Shown in pieces: positions 32,981 through 40,998 of a stretch of DNA of 64,000 nt (its first letter is position 1; each line of letters opens with the position of its first letter). Position numbers and translations under genes: made by a program. A model generated the notes under the pieces. The model made no database searches, was not told the origin of the DNA, and worked only from the letters and a program-made list of their open reading frames with translations. The DNA comes from DASTBU01 sp035711845 (GTDB lineage: Bacteria > Acidobacteriota > Vicinamibacteria > Vicinamibacterales > 2-12-FULL-66-21), in contig DASTBU010000059.1 of NCBI GenBank assembly GCA_035711845.1, positions 1 through 64,000 on the forward strand. Reading direction: 5' to 3'.

Positions 32981-35074
32981 TCAGCGTTTCGCCACCCTGA
33001 CGTAATCGACCGCGGCCGCGAGAACCCGACCGTCCCCGCCGAGTCCGACATCAGCCGGACGTGACGCCCAGGCGAAGTCGAACCGGACCCTGTTCACGCC
33101 GGTTCGCCAGAGGCCTTGTTCCGTGTCCCACTCGATCGTCTCCCACTCCGGAGCGACCGGCTTCGACGGCAGCGCGCGTCCGTTCACCGTCACGGTCAAT
33201 GCCTGTGGCGCAGCGCCTGGATAACCGAGGGCGTGCAGCCGGATCTGGAGGACGAGCGCGGCGGAATGGTCCAGCGGAACGAGCAACGACGCCGGCGATG
33301 ACGCCCAGCGGAAGCTCGTGCTCGCTCCCTCCCTCTCGGAGGCGTGCCAGCCATCCTCGATCAACCAGTCATCGCCGGCGCCGATGTCCACACGGCCGTA
33401 CGGCCGAAGCGGATCGCCGAGGAAGCGATTGACTCCCAGCAGGTCGTACCGGGATGGCGGCAGGCTGTTTCGAAGCGCAAACACGAGGCTTGCCGGGTAC
33501 GTGAACGGGTTGCCAATCCAGCGGTGCAGCGCCCGCGACTGAGCGGCGGAGGTCTCGCCGAACGACACCGGGTCGCCGATGCGGACGATCCCGTCATGCG
33601 CGGCACTCATCAGCGCGAGGTTCCACGCGACGAGAATCGCCCCCGCGGTACCGACGGCGCGCAGTGGATGCCGCCCGGCCGCCGCGGCGGACCACGAAAG
33701 AAAGGCGGCCAGCCCGACCGAGAACATCGGAATCGTGCCGTCGAACCGGCGTCCGCCAAAGCCTGTGCTCCCCCACCAGTCCTGCACGCTCGCGTTGAAG
33801 AACACCATCACAGCGATGGCGATCAGCATCGGCACCGCGGTCGCCTGCCGAGCGGACGGCGCGGCACGCCTGTCCCGGAGAGCCCCGGCTGCAAGCATCA
33901 TCAGGCCGATAGCACCGAGATAGAGCACCGGTGACCAGCTGAGCAATCCATTCCGCGACGAAAAGAGGATGTCGACGATGTGGGGGTCCCACCAGCGAAT
34001 CTGCGGTCCTATTGGCGACACGGCCACCCAGCTGCCATAAATGGACTTCCACGCGATCATCTGCGGCGAGAAGCCGGCGACCGCGCAGAGCATGAACACC
34101 GCCCCCAGCTCCAGCGTCCGGACAACGCGGCCGCGGTCGTTCTCACGGACGGCAGCAATGAGCATGGAGCCGGCATCGAGTGCGGGAAGCACGGCGAAAA
34201 GCGCGTTTTGCCACCGGATGAGCGCCATGAGCCCGGCCAGCAGACCGAGCCATGCCCACTGGCGAGGGGTTCGGACGAATCCGCCCGCCACGGGATCCCG
34301 GGTCACCAGCCAACCCCACGTGAAGGCTGCGACAGCGGCCATCGACGGTGCGTGCGTCATGCTCGGTTCCTTCAGGATGTACCAGAGCATGAACGAGCCC
34401 ATTACGGTCACGGCCACGGCCACAGCCGCCAGGCGCCTTTCGAAGATGCGCGCGGTGATGCGGTAACAAACCCAGCACCCGAGCAGGCCGTAGAACAGCC
34501 CTGCGACACATACCGCCTGACGATACGGAAAGGAGATGCCGTTGGTACTGACGTTCGGATCCTTCGAACCCAGCCGCGTTGCGATGATGTGGCCCACAGC
34601 GAAGAAGGGGGACCACACGATCGCGGGACCGATCGTCCACGCCGATTGCGCGTGTCCCGTTGGCGTGGGCACGAAGAGATGTGTCTTGTCGCCGAGCCCG
34701 AGCAGCCGGTAATCGTTGGAGAAGTCGACGTCGCCATCGAAGGCGAGCGACCGGAGGTAGGCGTAGTAGTAGAAGCCGTCGCTCTGCAGCCGCGCGCCGA
34801 AATGCAGCTGGGCGGCGAGCCCGGCGGCGAAGGCCAGCGCCAACAGGGGAAGCACGGGCCATCCCTTCCGCACCCCCAATCCGGCGTGCGACGGCGAACG
34901 GTGGATTGCGAACGCCAGAACGACTGCTGCGGCCGCGATGGCCACGAGGACCCACGCGTCCGCCTGCCAGCCGAACAGCCGGAAAAGGATCGACTTTCGC
35001 GCCACCTCGCGCGTCGTGAGCTCGAGGATCACGCCTCCGTTCACGAGCAGACTCGTGCGCATCGGTCGCGACAT
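32981..35074 (-). CDS. multi-pass membrane protein, GT-C glycosyltransferase-like
   Basis: A 697-residue protein with about ten hydrophobic helices and a soluble C-terminal part. The first loop has a GT-C-like SDGFYYYAYLRSLAFDGDVD followed by TGHAQSAWTIGPAIVWSPFF. Further loops include WYILKEPSMTHAPS. The last 150 residues look like a beta-rich ligand-binding domain (ALVLQIRLHALGYPG, LTVTVNGRALPSK, VNRVRFDFAW). I start at ATG 35074; an in-frame GTG 35134 directly after the pssA stop would add 20 low-complexity residues, and ATG 35062 is also possible. It follows psd-pssA, so a lipid or envelope sugar role is plausible but unproven. Confidence 0.7.
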   Translation of the reverse strand: MSRPMRTSLLVNGGVILELTTREVARKSILFRLFGWQADAWVLVAIAAAAVVLAFAIHRSPSHAGLGVRKGWPVLPLLALAFAAGLAAQLHFGARLQSDGFYYYAYLRSLAFDGDVDFSNDYRLLGLGDKTHLFVPTPTGHAQSAWTIGPAIVWSPFFAVGHIIATRLGSKDPNVSTNGISFPYRQAVCVAGLFYGLLGCWVCYRITARIFERRLAAVAVAVTVMGSFMLWYILKEPSMTHAPSMAAVAAFTWGWLVTRDPVAGGFVRTPRQWAWLGLLAGLMALIRWQNALFAVLPALDAGSMLIAAVRENDRGRVVRTLELGAVFMLCAVAGFSPQMIAWKSIYGSWVAVSPIGPQIRWWDPHIVDILFSSRNGLLSWSPVLYLGAIGLMMLAAGALRDRRAAPSARQATAVPMLIAIAVMVFFNASVQDWWGSTGFGGRRFDGTIPMFSVGLAAFLSWSAAAAGRHPLRAVGTAGAILVAWNLALMSAAHDGIVRIGDPVSFGETSAAQSRALHRWIGNPFTYPASLVFALRNSLPPSRYDLLGVNRFLGDPLRPYGRVDIGAGDDWLIEDGWHASEREGASTSFRWASSPASLLVPLDHSAALVLQIRLHALGYPGAAPQALTVTVNGRALPSKPVAPEWETIEWDTEQGLWRTGVNRVRFDFAWASRPADVGLGGDGRVLAAAVDYVRVAKR

Positions 35075-35135
35075 GTTCAGGAGCGGTGGTCCTCTACCAC
35101 TCGGGGATTCGGCACCTCCAGGGCCCACCTGCACT

Positions 35136-35930
35136 CTAAAGGTGCAGGTCTGGACTCGGAGCCTCGGCGCGATCGCGCGGGCGTCTGCGAAACCGCGTGT
35201 ACGCGAGGCCGATGAACGCCGAGAGCAAATACGTGTAGGCCATCACCACGAGAGCAATCCTTGGATGCGTCGCAATCAGGGCAATGCCGACGGCCGCCAG
35301 GAAGAGCCCCAGGTACGATCGCCGCCAGCCCATGTCGATGGCCTTGAGACTCCGGAATCGGATCGTGCTGACCATCAGAAGAGCTGGGACCAGCACCATC
35401 GCCAGCGCGGGCAGCGCCGCGCGATAGTCCGCGAGCCCGGCCGGATAGAGATAGACCGTTGCCGCGATGACCGCGGCCGCCGGGGGGCTGGGCATGCCGA
35501 CGAAGTAGCGTTTGTCGGTCAGGGCGCTCGTCTGGATGTTGAACCGCGCGAGCCGCATCGCGGCCGCAGCCACGTAGATGAACCCGACCGCCCAGCCAAG
35601 CCGCCGCAGGGGCCACAGGCCCCAGGTGAAGGCGAGGATCGCCGGGGCGAGGCCGAACGATACGACGTCGGCCAGCGAATCGAGCTGAATCCCGAAATCG
35701 GTCGAGGAATTCGTGAGCCGCGCGAAAAAGCCGTCCAGCGTGTCGAGCACCATCGCGATGCCGATGAGGAGCGCCGCCGTGTCGAAATCTCCCCGGGTCG
35801 AATGAATGATGGAGGCGTAGCCGCAGAACAGGTTGGCGACCGTGAACAGCGATGGCAGCAGGAACACGCCGCGCTTGAAGCGCTGCGGGCGGTCACTTCT
35901 CCGTCGGCGAAGCGGCAGGCTATCGAGCAC
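35136..35930 (-). CDS. pssA: CDP-diacylglycerol-serine O-phosphatidyltransferase
   Basis: Makes phosphatidylserine from CDP-diacylglycerol and serine in the inner membrane. It has 264 residues. The CDP-alcohol phosphotransferase motif is complete: D66-G67, A70-R71, G80, D84, D88 (DTLDGFFARL, then FGIQLDSLAD). At least six hydrophobic helices follow. SPPAAAVIAATVYLYP and IDMGWRRSYLGLFLA match the Bacillus-type/archaeal-type PssA subclass. It overlaps the end of psd by 11 bases, so the two steps of phosphatidylethanolamine synthesis are coupled. Confidence 0.95.
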   Translation of the reverse strand: MLDSLPLRRRRSDRPQRFKRGVFLLPSLFTVANLFCGYASIIHSTRGDFDTAALLIGIAMVLDTLDGFFARLTNSSTDFGIQLDSLADVVSFGLAPAILAFTWGLWPLRRLGWAVGFIYVAAAAMRLARFNIQTSALTDKRYFVGMPSPPAAAVIAATVYLYPAGLADYRAALPALAMVLVPALLMVSTIRFRSLKAIDMGWRRSYLGLFLAAVGIALIATHPRIALVVMAYTYLLSAFIGLAYTRFRRRPRDRAEAPSPDLHL

Positions 35931-36558
35931 GATCCGTCTTCAGTGTGGCGAGAATGGACTCGCCGGCGACAACGCGATCGCCGACGCGCACCTTGAGGTC
36001 GGCATCCGGCGGCAGGAACACATCCATCCGCGAGCCGAACTTCATCAACCCGATCCGCTGTCCCCGCTCGAGTACGTCGCCTTCGCTCACGCGGCAGACG
36101 ATGCGCCTGGCGAGGATGCCGACGACCTGGCGGACGACGACCTGCCGGCCGTCGTGATCGATCCAGATCTCGTTGAGCTCGTTGTCGTTCGACCGCTCGT
36201 CGTACGCCGGCAGGAACGTGCCGGGACGATACTCGATCCGCGTGATTCGCCCCGCGACCGGGCTCCTGTTGATGTGGACGTCCATGGGCGACAGAAAAAT
36301 GGTGACCTGCCTCCATGCCCCCGGCGGCGCCCAGCGCCCGTCCGATGGTCCGGCAGTCATGACGCGCCCATCGGCCGGAGCTACCACGAGTCCCACGCCG
36401 GACGGCACGCGGCGATCCGGATCCCGGAAGAAGTACGCGAAAAAGCCCCCGAGCAGCGCGAACGACGTGGCCCAGCCGGGCCGCCGCGCAGCGGCCAGCC
36501 CCACCGCTGGAGCCAGCGCAGCCGCAATGAACGGTACACCAGCACGGTCGATCTTCAT
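35920..36558 (-). CDS. psd: phosphatidylserine decarboxylase, short form
   Basis: Pyruvoyl enzyme that converts phosphatidylserine to phosphatidylethanolamine. It has 212 residues, the short family. N-terminal hydrophobic segments (VPFIAAALAPAVGLAA, ATSFALLGGFFAYFFRDP) anchor it. LVVAPADGRV and FLSPMDVHINRSPVAG are conserved. The self-cleavage site is Gly175-Ser176 in KFGSRMD; Ser176 would become the pyruvoyl group. It is first in psd-pssA and follows a terminator-like hairpin. Confidence 0.95.
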   Translation of the reverse strand: MKIDRAGVPFIAAALAPAVGLAAARRPGWATSFALLGGFFAYFFRDPDRRVPSGVGLVVAPADGRVMTAGPSDGRWAPPGAWRQVTIFLSPMDVHINRSPVAGRITRIEYRPGTFLPAYDERSNDNELNEIWIDHDGRQVVVRQVVGILARRIVCRVSEGDVLERGQRIGLMKFGSRMDVFLPPDADLKVRVGDRVVAGESILATLKTDRAR

Positions 36559-36599
36559 ACGAACGCGCGCGAAGCGCCAGGCATTGACTCTCAGAAGAG

Positions 36600-36650
36600 A
36601 AAAAGGCCAGGAACCGGCGGCGCTGTCGAGCGCACCGGCCGGTCCTGGCC
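36600..36650 (-). terminator. Rho-independent terminator after the YdcH-like gene
   Basis: On the minus strand GGCCAGGACCGG (36650-36639) pairs with CCGGTTCCTGGCC (36617-36605), a 12-base-pair stem with one bulge, followed by TTTTT (36604-36600). It lies between the stop of the YdcH-like gene and the start of psd. It is the strongest terminator in the window. Confidence 0.85.
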
Positions 36651-36675
36651 CTGAAGTGTTATAGCAGAAGTCGTG

Positions 36676-36927
36676 TCAGGGGCGGGCCGCCTGGGCTGAC
36701 TGGGCAGCTCCGCTGTGGCGCCGCAGGATCGACTCCATCTGATCCTTCAGCTGGAGCTTGCGCTTCTTCAACCTGCTTTCTTCGATCTGCTCGGGCTCGG
36801 TTAGATAATGACGGGTGGCGAGGCTATGTATCTTTTCGTCGAGGTCGTGGTGCTGGCTGGCTAGTTGGCGGAACTCCTCGTCGGTCTGTAGCAGTTTACG
36901 CTTCAGCTCTTCGAAGTCTGTCTGCAT
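36676..36927 (-). CDS. YdcH/DUF465-like small coiled-coil protein
   Basis: An 83-residue charged helical protein. The start is ATG 36927, backed by a strong AAAGGAGG five bases away; a longer in-frame start is not needed. The core EEFRQLASQHHDLDEKIHSL and the Lys-rich LKKRKLQLKDQMESILRRH match the DUF465/YdcH family (short antiparallel coiled coil, function unknown). The last ten residues are Ala/Gln-rich. It is followed by a clear terminator, so it ends the tsaB-rimI transcript. Confidence 0.85.
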   Translation of the reverse strand: MQTDFEELKRKLLQTDEEFRQLASQHHDLDEKIHSLATRHYLTEPEQIEESRLKKRKLQLKDQMESILRRHSGAAQSAQAARP

Positions 36928-37012
36928 CTCCGCCTCCTTTGAGCAGGGTGCTTCCAACGCGTTTACACACCGACATTCATAAGGCCAAGGTACCACAATC
37001 CGGCTCGGGCCA

Positions 37013-37534
37013 TCAAGGACCGCCGGCCGGGGTCTTCGGAGTCTCCCGCCACAGAATCAGGGCGTCTTCTTCAGGCTGGGTGTAGTACCCCGGCCGGATG
37101 CCAGCGAGCGTGAACCCGAGGGTCTCATACAGCCGGCGGGCCGGTTCGTTCGACTGCCTGACTTCCAGCGTCGCGCGCCGGATGCCCTCCGCCTCCATGT
37201 CCGCGAGCACGCGGCGCATCAGGGCCCGGCCCAGCCCACGCCGCCGGAACCCGCCGGCGACTGCGATGGTGTTGATGTGCAGCTCGTCGACCACGATCCA
37301 GCAGGCACAGAAGGCGACGACCGGAATTCCCGGCTGCCGCGCCACATAGACGCGCGCGAACGGGTTCCGGGCGAGCTCCGCGGCGAGCATCTCGCGCGTC
37401 CAGGGGTTGGTGAAGGAGGCGGCCTCGAGCGCGGCGACGGCATCGAGATCGGCGTCGTTCGCGAGAGGCTCGATCACGAGCCCCAGCGGTGTCCCCTCAT
37501 CCGGTGGCTGCGCGCTTTGCGCTTCGACCTTCAT
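37013..37534 (-). CDS. rimI: RimI-like ribosomal protein alanine N-acetyltransferase
   Basis: GNAT acetyltransferase predicted to acetylate the N-terminal alanine of ribosomal protein S18. It has 173 residues. The acetyl-CoA site is RRRGLGRALMRRVL. EVRQSNEPARRLYETLGF and the C-terminal GYYTQPEEDALIL are typical RimI blocks, as is LEAASFTNPWTREML. The first codons (ATGAAGGTCGAAG) duplicate a unit of the heptamer array just upstream, so the start lies inside the repeat. An in-frame start further in is possible. tsaB lies immediately upstream, a common pairing. Confidence 0.9.
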   Translation of the reverse strand: MKVEAQSAQPPDEGTPLGLVIEPLANDADLDAVAALEAASFTNPWTREMLAAELARNPFARVYVARQPGIPVVAFCACWIVVDELHINTIAVAGGFRRRGLGRALMRRVLADMEAEGIRRATLEVRQSNEPARRLYETLGFTLAGIRPGYYTQPEEDALILWRETPKTPAGGP

Positions 37535-37584
37535 TTCCTCAACCTTCGACCTTCATCCTTCCGCCTTCCGCCTTCCGCCTTCAG
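37521..37584. repeat. CCTTCCG heptamer array between tsaB and rimI
   Basis: Six in-phase heptamers (CCTTCGA, CCTTCAT, three CCTTCCG, CCTTCAG) run over 37543-37584, and the last contains the tsaB stop codon. The 13-base string CTTCGACCTTCAT occurs at 37544-37556 and again at 37522-37534, where it forms the first codons of rimI. Read on the transcribed strand the units are GAAGGCG, which resemble ribosome-binding sites. Confidence 0.88.
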
Positions 37585-38267
37585 CCTTTCTTCTCTCTTG
37601 CCAGCACGGCGTCGGGCCGCCGGATATAAATCGGGACCACGGCGTGCGGCGCAACGGCGTGGTCGGGAGCCTCGGCGCCCATCAGTCCGATGATGCCCGC
37701 GAGCGGCGGAACGTCCTGGTGGATGTGCGCCGTCGTCTGCTGCTCGCGGATGAATCGGGCGTAACGCAAGGCCCCGTCACCGATGAACCGCGCCGGCTGG
37801 GATCGCGCGAGAATCGCGCTCCAGGCCGTGAGGGTCTCAGCCGGGCTCATGGCAGAGGGCGGCAGGAGCGTTCGACTGCTGTCAGCCTCGTACAGGGCGC
37901 CGAAAACCTGCCCGCGCTGCGCGTCCATCCAGACGGCAATCGGTCCTTCGGACCCCTGGGCAGCCCGGGCCAGCGCATCGAGCGCCGATACCGGCACGAT
38001 GCGCCGGCCGGTCCCCATGGCCAGACCCTGCATCGTGGCAATCCCCACTCGAAGCCCTGTGAACCCGCCAGGTCCCGCGGCCACGGCCAGGAGCTCGACG
38101 TCGGCGAGCGCGGCTCCGGCACCCTCGAGCGCACGGATCAAGTCGCCGGGCAGCCGCTCCCCGTGCGTCCGCGCGGGGTCTCCGGTCAGCTCGAAACGAA
38201 TTCGCCCGTTGTCGATCACGGCGACGCTGCCCGATCGGGTCGTGGTGTCGAGGGAAAGCACAATCAC
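37581..38267 (-). CDS. tsaB: TsaB, tRNA t6A modification subunit
   Basis: Scaffold subunit for threonylcarbamoyl-adenosine formation at tRNA position 37, working with TsaD and TsaE. It has 228 residues. The ASKHA-fold N-terminus MIVLSLDTTTRSGSVAV and the motif AAGPGGFTGLRVGIATMQGLA are diagnostic. DALARAAQ and VWMDAQRGQVFGALY are also conserved. It is first of tsaB-rimI-ydcH on the minus strand and divergent from mutS. TsaD is not in the window. Confidence 0.95.
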   Translation of the reverse strand: MIVLSLDTTTRSGSVAVIDNGRIRFELTGDPARTHGERLPGDLIRALEGAGAALADVELLAVAAGPGGFTGLRVGIATMQGLAMGTGRRIVPVSALDALARAAQGSEGPIAVWMDAQRGQVFGALYEADSSRTLLPPSAMSPAETLTAWSAILARSQPARFIGDGALRYARFIREQQTTAHIHQDVPPLAGIIGLMGAEAPDHAVAPHAVVPIYIRRPDAVLAREKKG

Positions 38268-38304
38268 GTCAGTAGGGTTCCCGAAAGGCCAATGGGCTCA
38301 ATGT

Positions 38305-38310
38305 TATACT
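38305..38310 (+). promoter_or_regulatory. possible -10 element (TATACT) before mutS
   Basis: TATACT stands out in GC-rich sequence 43 bases before the mutS start, in the 85-base gap with divergent tsaB. No clear -35 is visible. Confidence 0.35.
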
Positions 38311-38352
38311 CGGCCGACGGCTCTTCCTGCCAGCGCCTGCGATTTCGTAGAC

Positions 38353-40998
38353 ATGTCCTCCCCCGTCTTCTCGGAGCCCACCGGCGCGACGCCGGCCATG
38401 CGGCAGTACTTCGAGGCGAAGCGTCAGTATCGCGACGCCATCGTGTTCTTTCGCATGGGCGATTTCTACGAGATGTTTTACGAGGACGCGCTGACCGCCG
38501 CACGCGCGCTCGAGCTCACGCTGACCTCGCGCTCCAAGGACACGACCGGCGGGGCTATCCCGATGTGCGGCGTGCCCTTCCACGCGGCCGACGGCTACAT
38601 CACCCGCTTGGTGACGAAGGGCTTCCGGGTGGCCGTCTGCGACCAGATGGAGGACCCGAAGAAGGCCAAGGGTCTGGTCCGCCGCGAAGTGGTGCGGGTC
38701 GTTTCTCCCGGCACCCTGACCGACGCGAGCTACCTCGACGCGCGCGAACCCGCTTTCCTCATGGGGATCGCGCCCGCCCAGCCCGGGCCGGGGTACGGCG
38801 TCGCGCTCCTCGATCTCTCCACCGGCGAGTTCACGGCCGCGGAGTATCGCGGGAGCGAGGGACGCCAGGCGCTGGCCGACGAGCTGGTCGTCCTGAAGCC
38901 GCGCGAGATCGTGACGCCCGCGGGATTCGAGGAGGTGCCGGCGCTCATCGGCGAGCTGCGGTTGACGACCCGCCTGACGCCCGTGGACGGGTGGATGTTC
39001 GAGGCCGAGTCCGCGCGCCGATCGCTGCTCGAGCAGTTGCGGGCGCAGAGCCTCCACGGCTTCGGGCTCGAGGGCAAGACGGGCGCGTGCTGTGCGGCTG
39101 GCGCCCTCGTGCAGTATCTGCGCGATACGCAGAAAGTGGATCTCGCGCACGTTCGGGAGGTCAGTTTCCGCACCGGCGCGGATTGCCTGCTCGTGGACCC
39201 CACCACGCTGCGCAACCTCGAGGTGATCGAGGCAACCGGCGGCGGGCGGTCGGGTTCCGTCCTGGACGAGATCGATCGGACGATCACCCCGATGGGCGGT
39301 CGGCTGATGCGGGCGTGGCTGCTGCGTCCGCTGATCGCGATCGAGCGGATTCAGGACCGTCTGGACGCCGTGGAAGAGCTCGCGTTTCGATCGACGGAGC
39401 GCGCGAAACTGAGGGAGACCCTGAAGGGTGTCCATGACCTCGAGCGGCTGGTCGCGCGCGCCGCCCTGGGTACGGCCGGACCGCGCGACCTGGTGTCGCT
39501 TCGCCAGTCGATCCTGTCCGTTCCGCGGGTGCGAATGCTGCTGCAGGACCTCCAGGCCCCGCTCATCCGCAGTCTCCTGGCCGAGCTCGACGACCTGGCG
39601 GACCTGCGGGCGGAGCTGGAGGCGACGCTGCTCGACGAGCCCCCGGCCGTGGCCCGCGACGGCGGCATCATTCGCGACGGTGTGGATCCCGAGCTGGACG
39701 GCCTGCGCCGCATCAGCCGCTCCGGCAAGCAGTGCATCGCCCAGATGGAAGAGGCCGAGCGGGCGCGGACCGGCATTGCCTCGCTCAAGATTCGCTACAA
39801 CCGCGTGTTCGGGTACTACATCGAGGTCTCGAAGTCGAATCTGGCCAGCGTGCCCGCGGAGTACCACCGGAAGCAGACGATCGCCGGCGGCGAGCGCTTC
39901 ATCACCCCCGCGCTGAAGGAATACGAGGAGAAGGTGCTCGGCGCCGACGAACGGATCCTCCAACGCGAAGTCGAGATCTTCGATCGCCTGCGGCAGCGGG
40001 TCGCGGGAGAGTCGTCGCGCGTGCAGGAGACGGCGCGAGGCCTGGCGACCCTCGACGTGCTGGCATCGCTTGCCGAGACTGCCGCCCTGCACAACTACAC
40101 GAAGCCGCTGCTGCACGACGGCGACGAGCTCGTCGCGACCGATGCCCGTCATCCGGTCGTGGAGCGCCACGTGCCCGACGCCTTCGTGCCCAACGACATC
40201 ACGCTCGACGGCGGCAGCCACCAGCTGATCATCCTGACCGGGCCGAACATGGGCGGCAAGTCGACGTACCTCCGGCAGACGGCGCTGCTCTGCCTGATGG
40301 CGCAGACCGGGTCCTTCGTGCCCGCCCGCAGCGCCAAGCTGCCGATCGTCGATCGGCTCTTCGCGCGCGTGGGCGCGTCGGACAACATCGCCCGCGGACA
40401 GTCCACCTTCATGGTCGAGATGCAGGAGACCGCCAACATCCTGCACAGCGCCACCTCGCGCAGCCTGGTGATCCTCGACGAGATCGGGCGGGGGACGGCC
40501 ACCTTCGATGGTTTGAGCCTCGCGTGGGCCGTCGCCGAGCATCTGGCATCGCACGGCAAGACCAGGCCCAAGACGATCTTCGCCACGCATTATCACGAAC
40601 TGACCGACCTGGCCGACGCTTTGCCGTCGGTGGCGAATTTTCATGTCGTCGTCCGCGAGTGGAAGGACGACATTGTCTTCCTGCGCAAGGTCGTGCCCGG
40701 CCGGTCTGATCGCAGCTACGGAATCCAGGTGGCGCGACTGGCGGGCCTGCCGGCCACAGTCGTGGCGCGCGCACGCGAGATCCTCAACGGACTGGAGCGG
40801 GACGAGCTCTCGCGGGGCGGCCGGCCTTCGCTCAACGCTGCCGCCGCGAGCGATACCCGGCAACTCGGACTGTTCCAGGTCCCGCCGGCCGAGCCGGACG
40901 TCGTACATGCACGCCTGCGGGAAATCGACGTGAACAACCTCACCCCGCTCCAGGCGCTGGCGATACTCGAGGAGCTCAAACGTGAGGCCGGAGGGTGA
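38353..40998 (+). CDS. mutS: DNA mismatch repair protein MutS
   Basis: Recognises mismatches and starts repair. I start at ATG 38353 (881 residues); the open frame upstream is tsaB shadow. Domain I holds the Phe-x-Glu mismatch-reading motif in FRMGDFYEMFYEDA. Connector, core and clamp domains follow. The ATPase has Walker A GPNMGGKST with Lys636, then Walker B VILDEIGRGTATFDG, and FATHYHELTDLA. The C-terminus DVNNLTPLQALAILEELK is the MutS dimerisation motif. The stop overlaps the next gene by GTGA. Confidence 0.97.
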   Translation: MSSPVFSEPTGATPAMRQYFEAKRQYRDAIVFFRMGDFYEMFYEDALTAARALELTLTSRSKDTTGGAIPMCGVPFHAADGYITRLVTKGFRVAVCDQMEDPKKAKGLVRREVVRVVSPGTLTDASYLDAREPAFLMGIAPAQPGPGYGVALLDLSTGEFTAAEYRGSEGRQALADELVVLKPREIVTPAGFEEVPALIGELRLTTRLTPVDGWMFEAESARRSLLEQLRAQSLHGFGLEGKTGACCAAGALVQYLRDTQKVDLAHVREVSFRTGADCLLVDPTTLRNLEVIEATGGGRSGSVLDEIDRTITPMGGRLMRAWLLRPLIAIERIQDRLDAVEELAFRSTERAKLRETLKGVHDLERLVARAALGTAGPRDLVSLRQSILSVPRVRMLLQDLQAPLIRSLLAELDDLADLRAELEATLLDEPPAVARDGGIIRDGVDPELDGLRRISRSGKQCIAQMEEAERARTGIASLKIRYNRVFGYYIEVSKSNLASVPAEYHRKQTIAGGERFITPALKEYEEKVLGADERILQREVEIFDRLRQRVAGESSRVQETARGLATLDVLASLAETAALHNYTKPLLHDGDELVATDARHPVVERHVPDAFVPNDITLDGGSHQLIILTGPNMGGKSTYLRQTALLCLMAQTGSFVPARSAKLPIVDRLFARVGASDNIARGQSTFMVEMQETANILHSATSRSLVILDEIGRGTATFDGLSLAWAVAEHLASHGKTRPKTIFATHYHELTDLADALPSVANFHVVVREWKDDIVFLRKVVPGRSDRSYGIQVARLAGLPATVVARAREILNGLERDELSRGGRPSLNAAAASDTRQLGLFQVPPAEPDVVHARLREIDVNNLTPLQALAILEELKREAGG

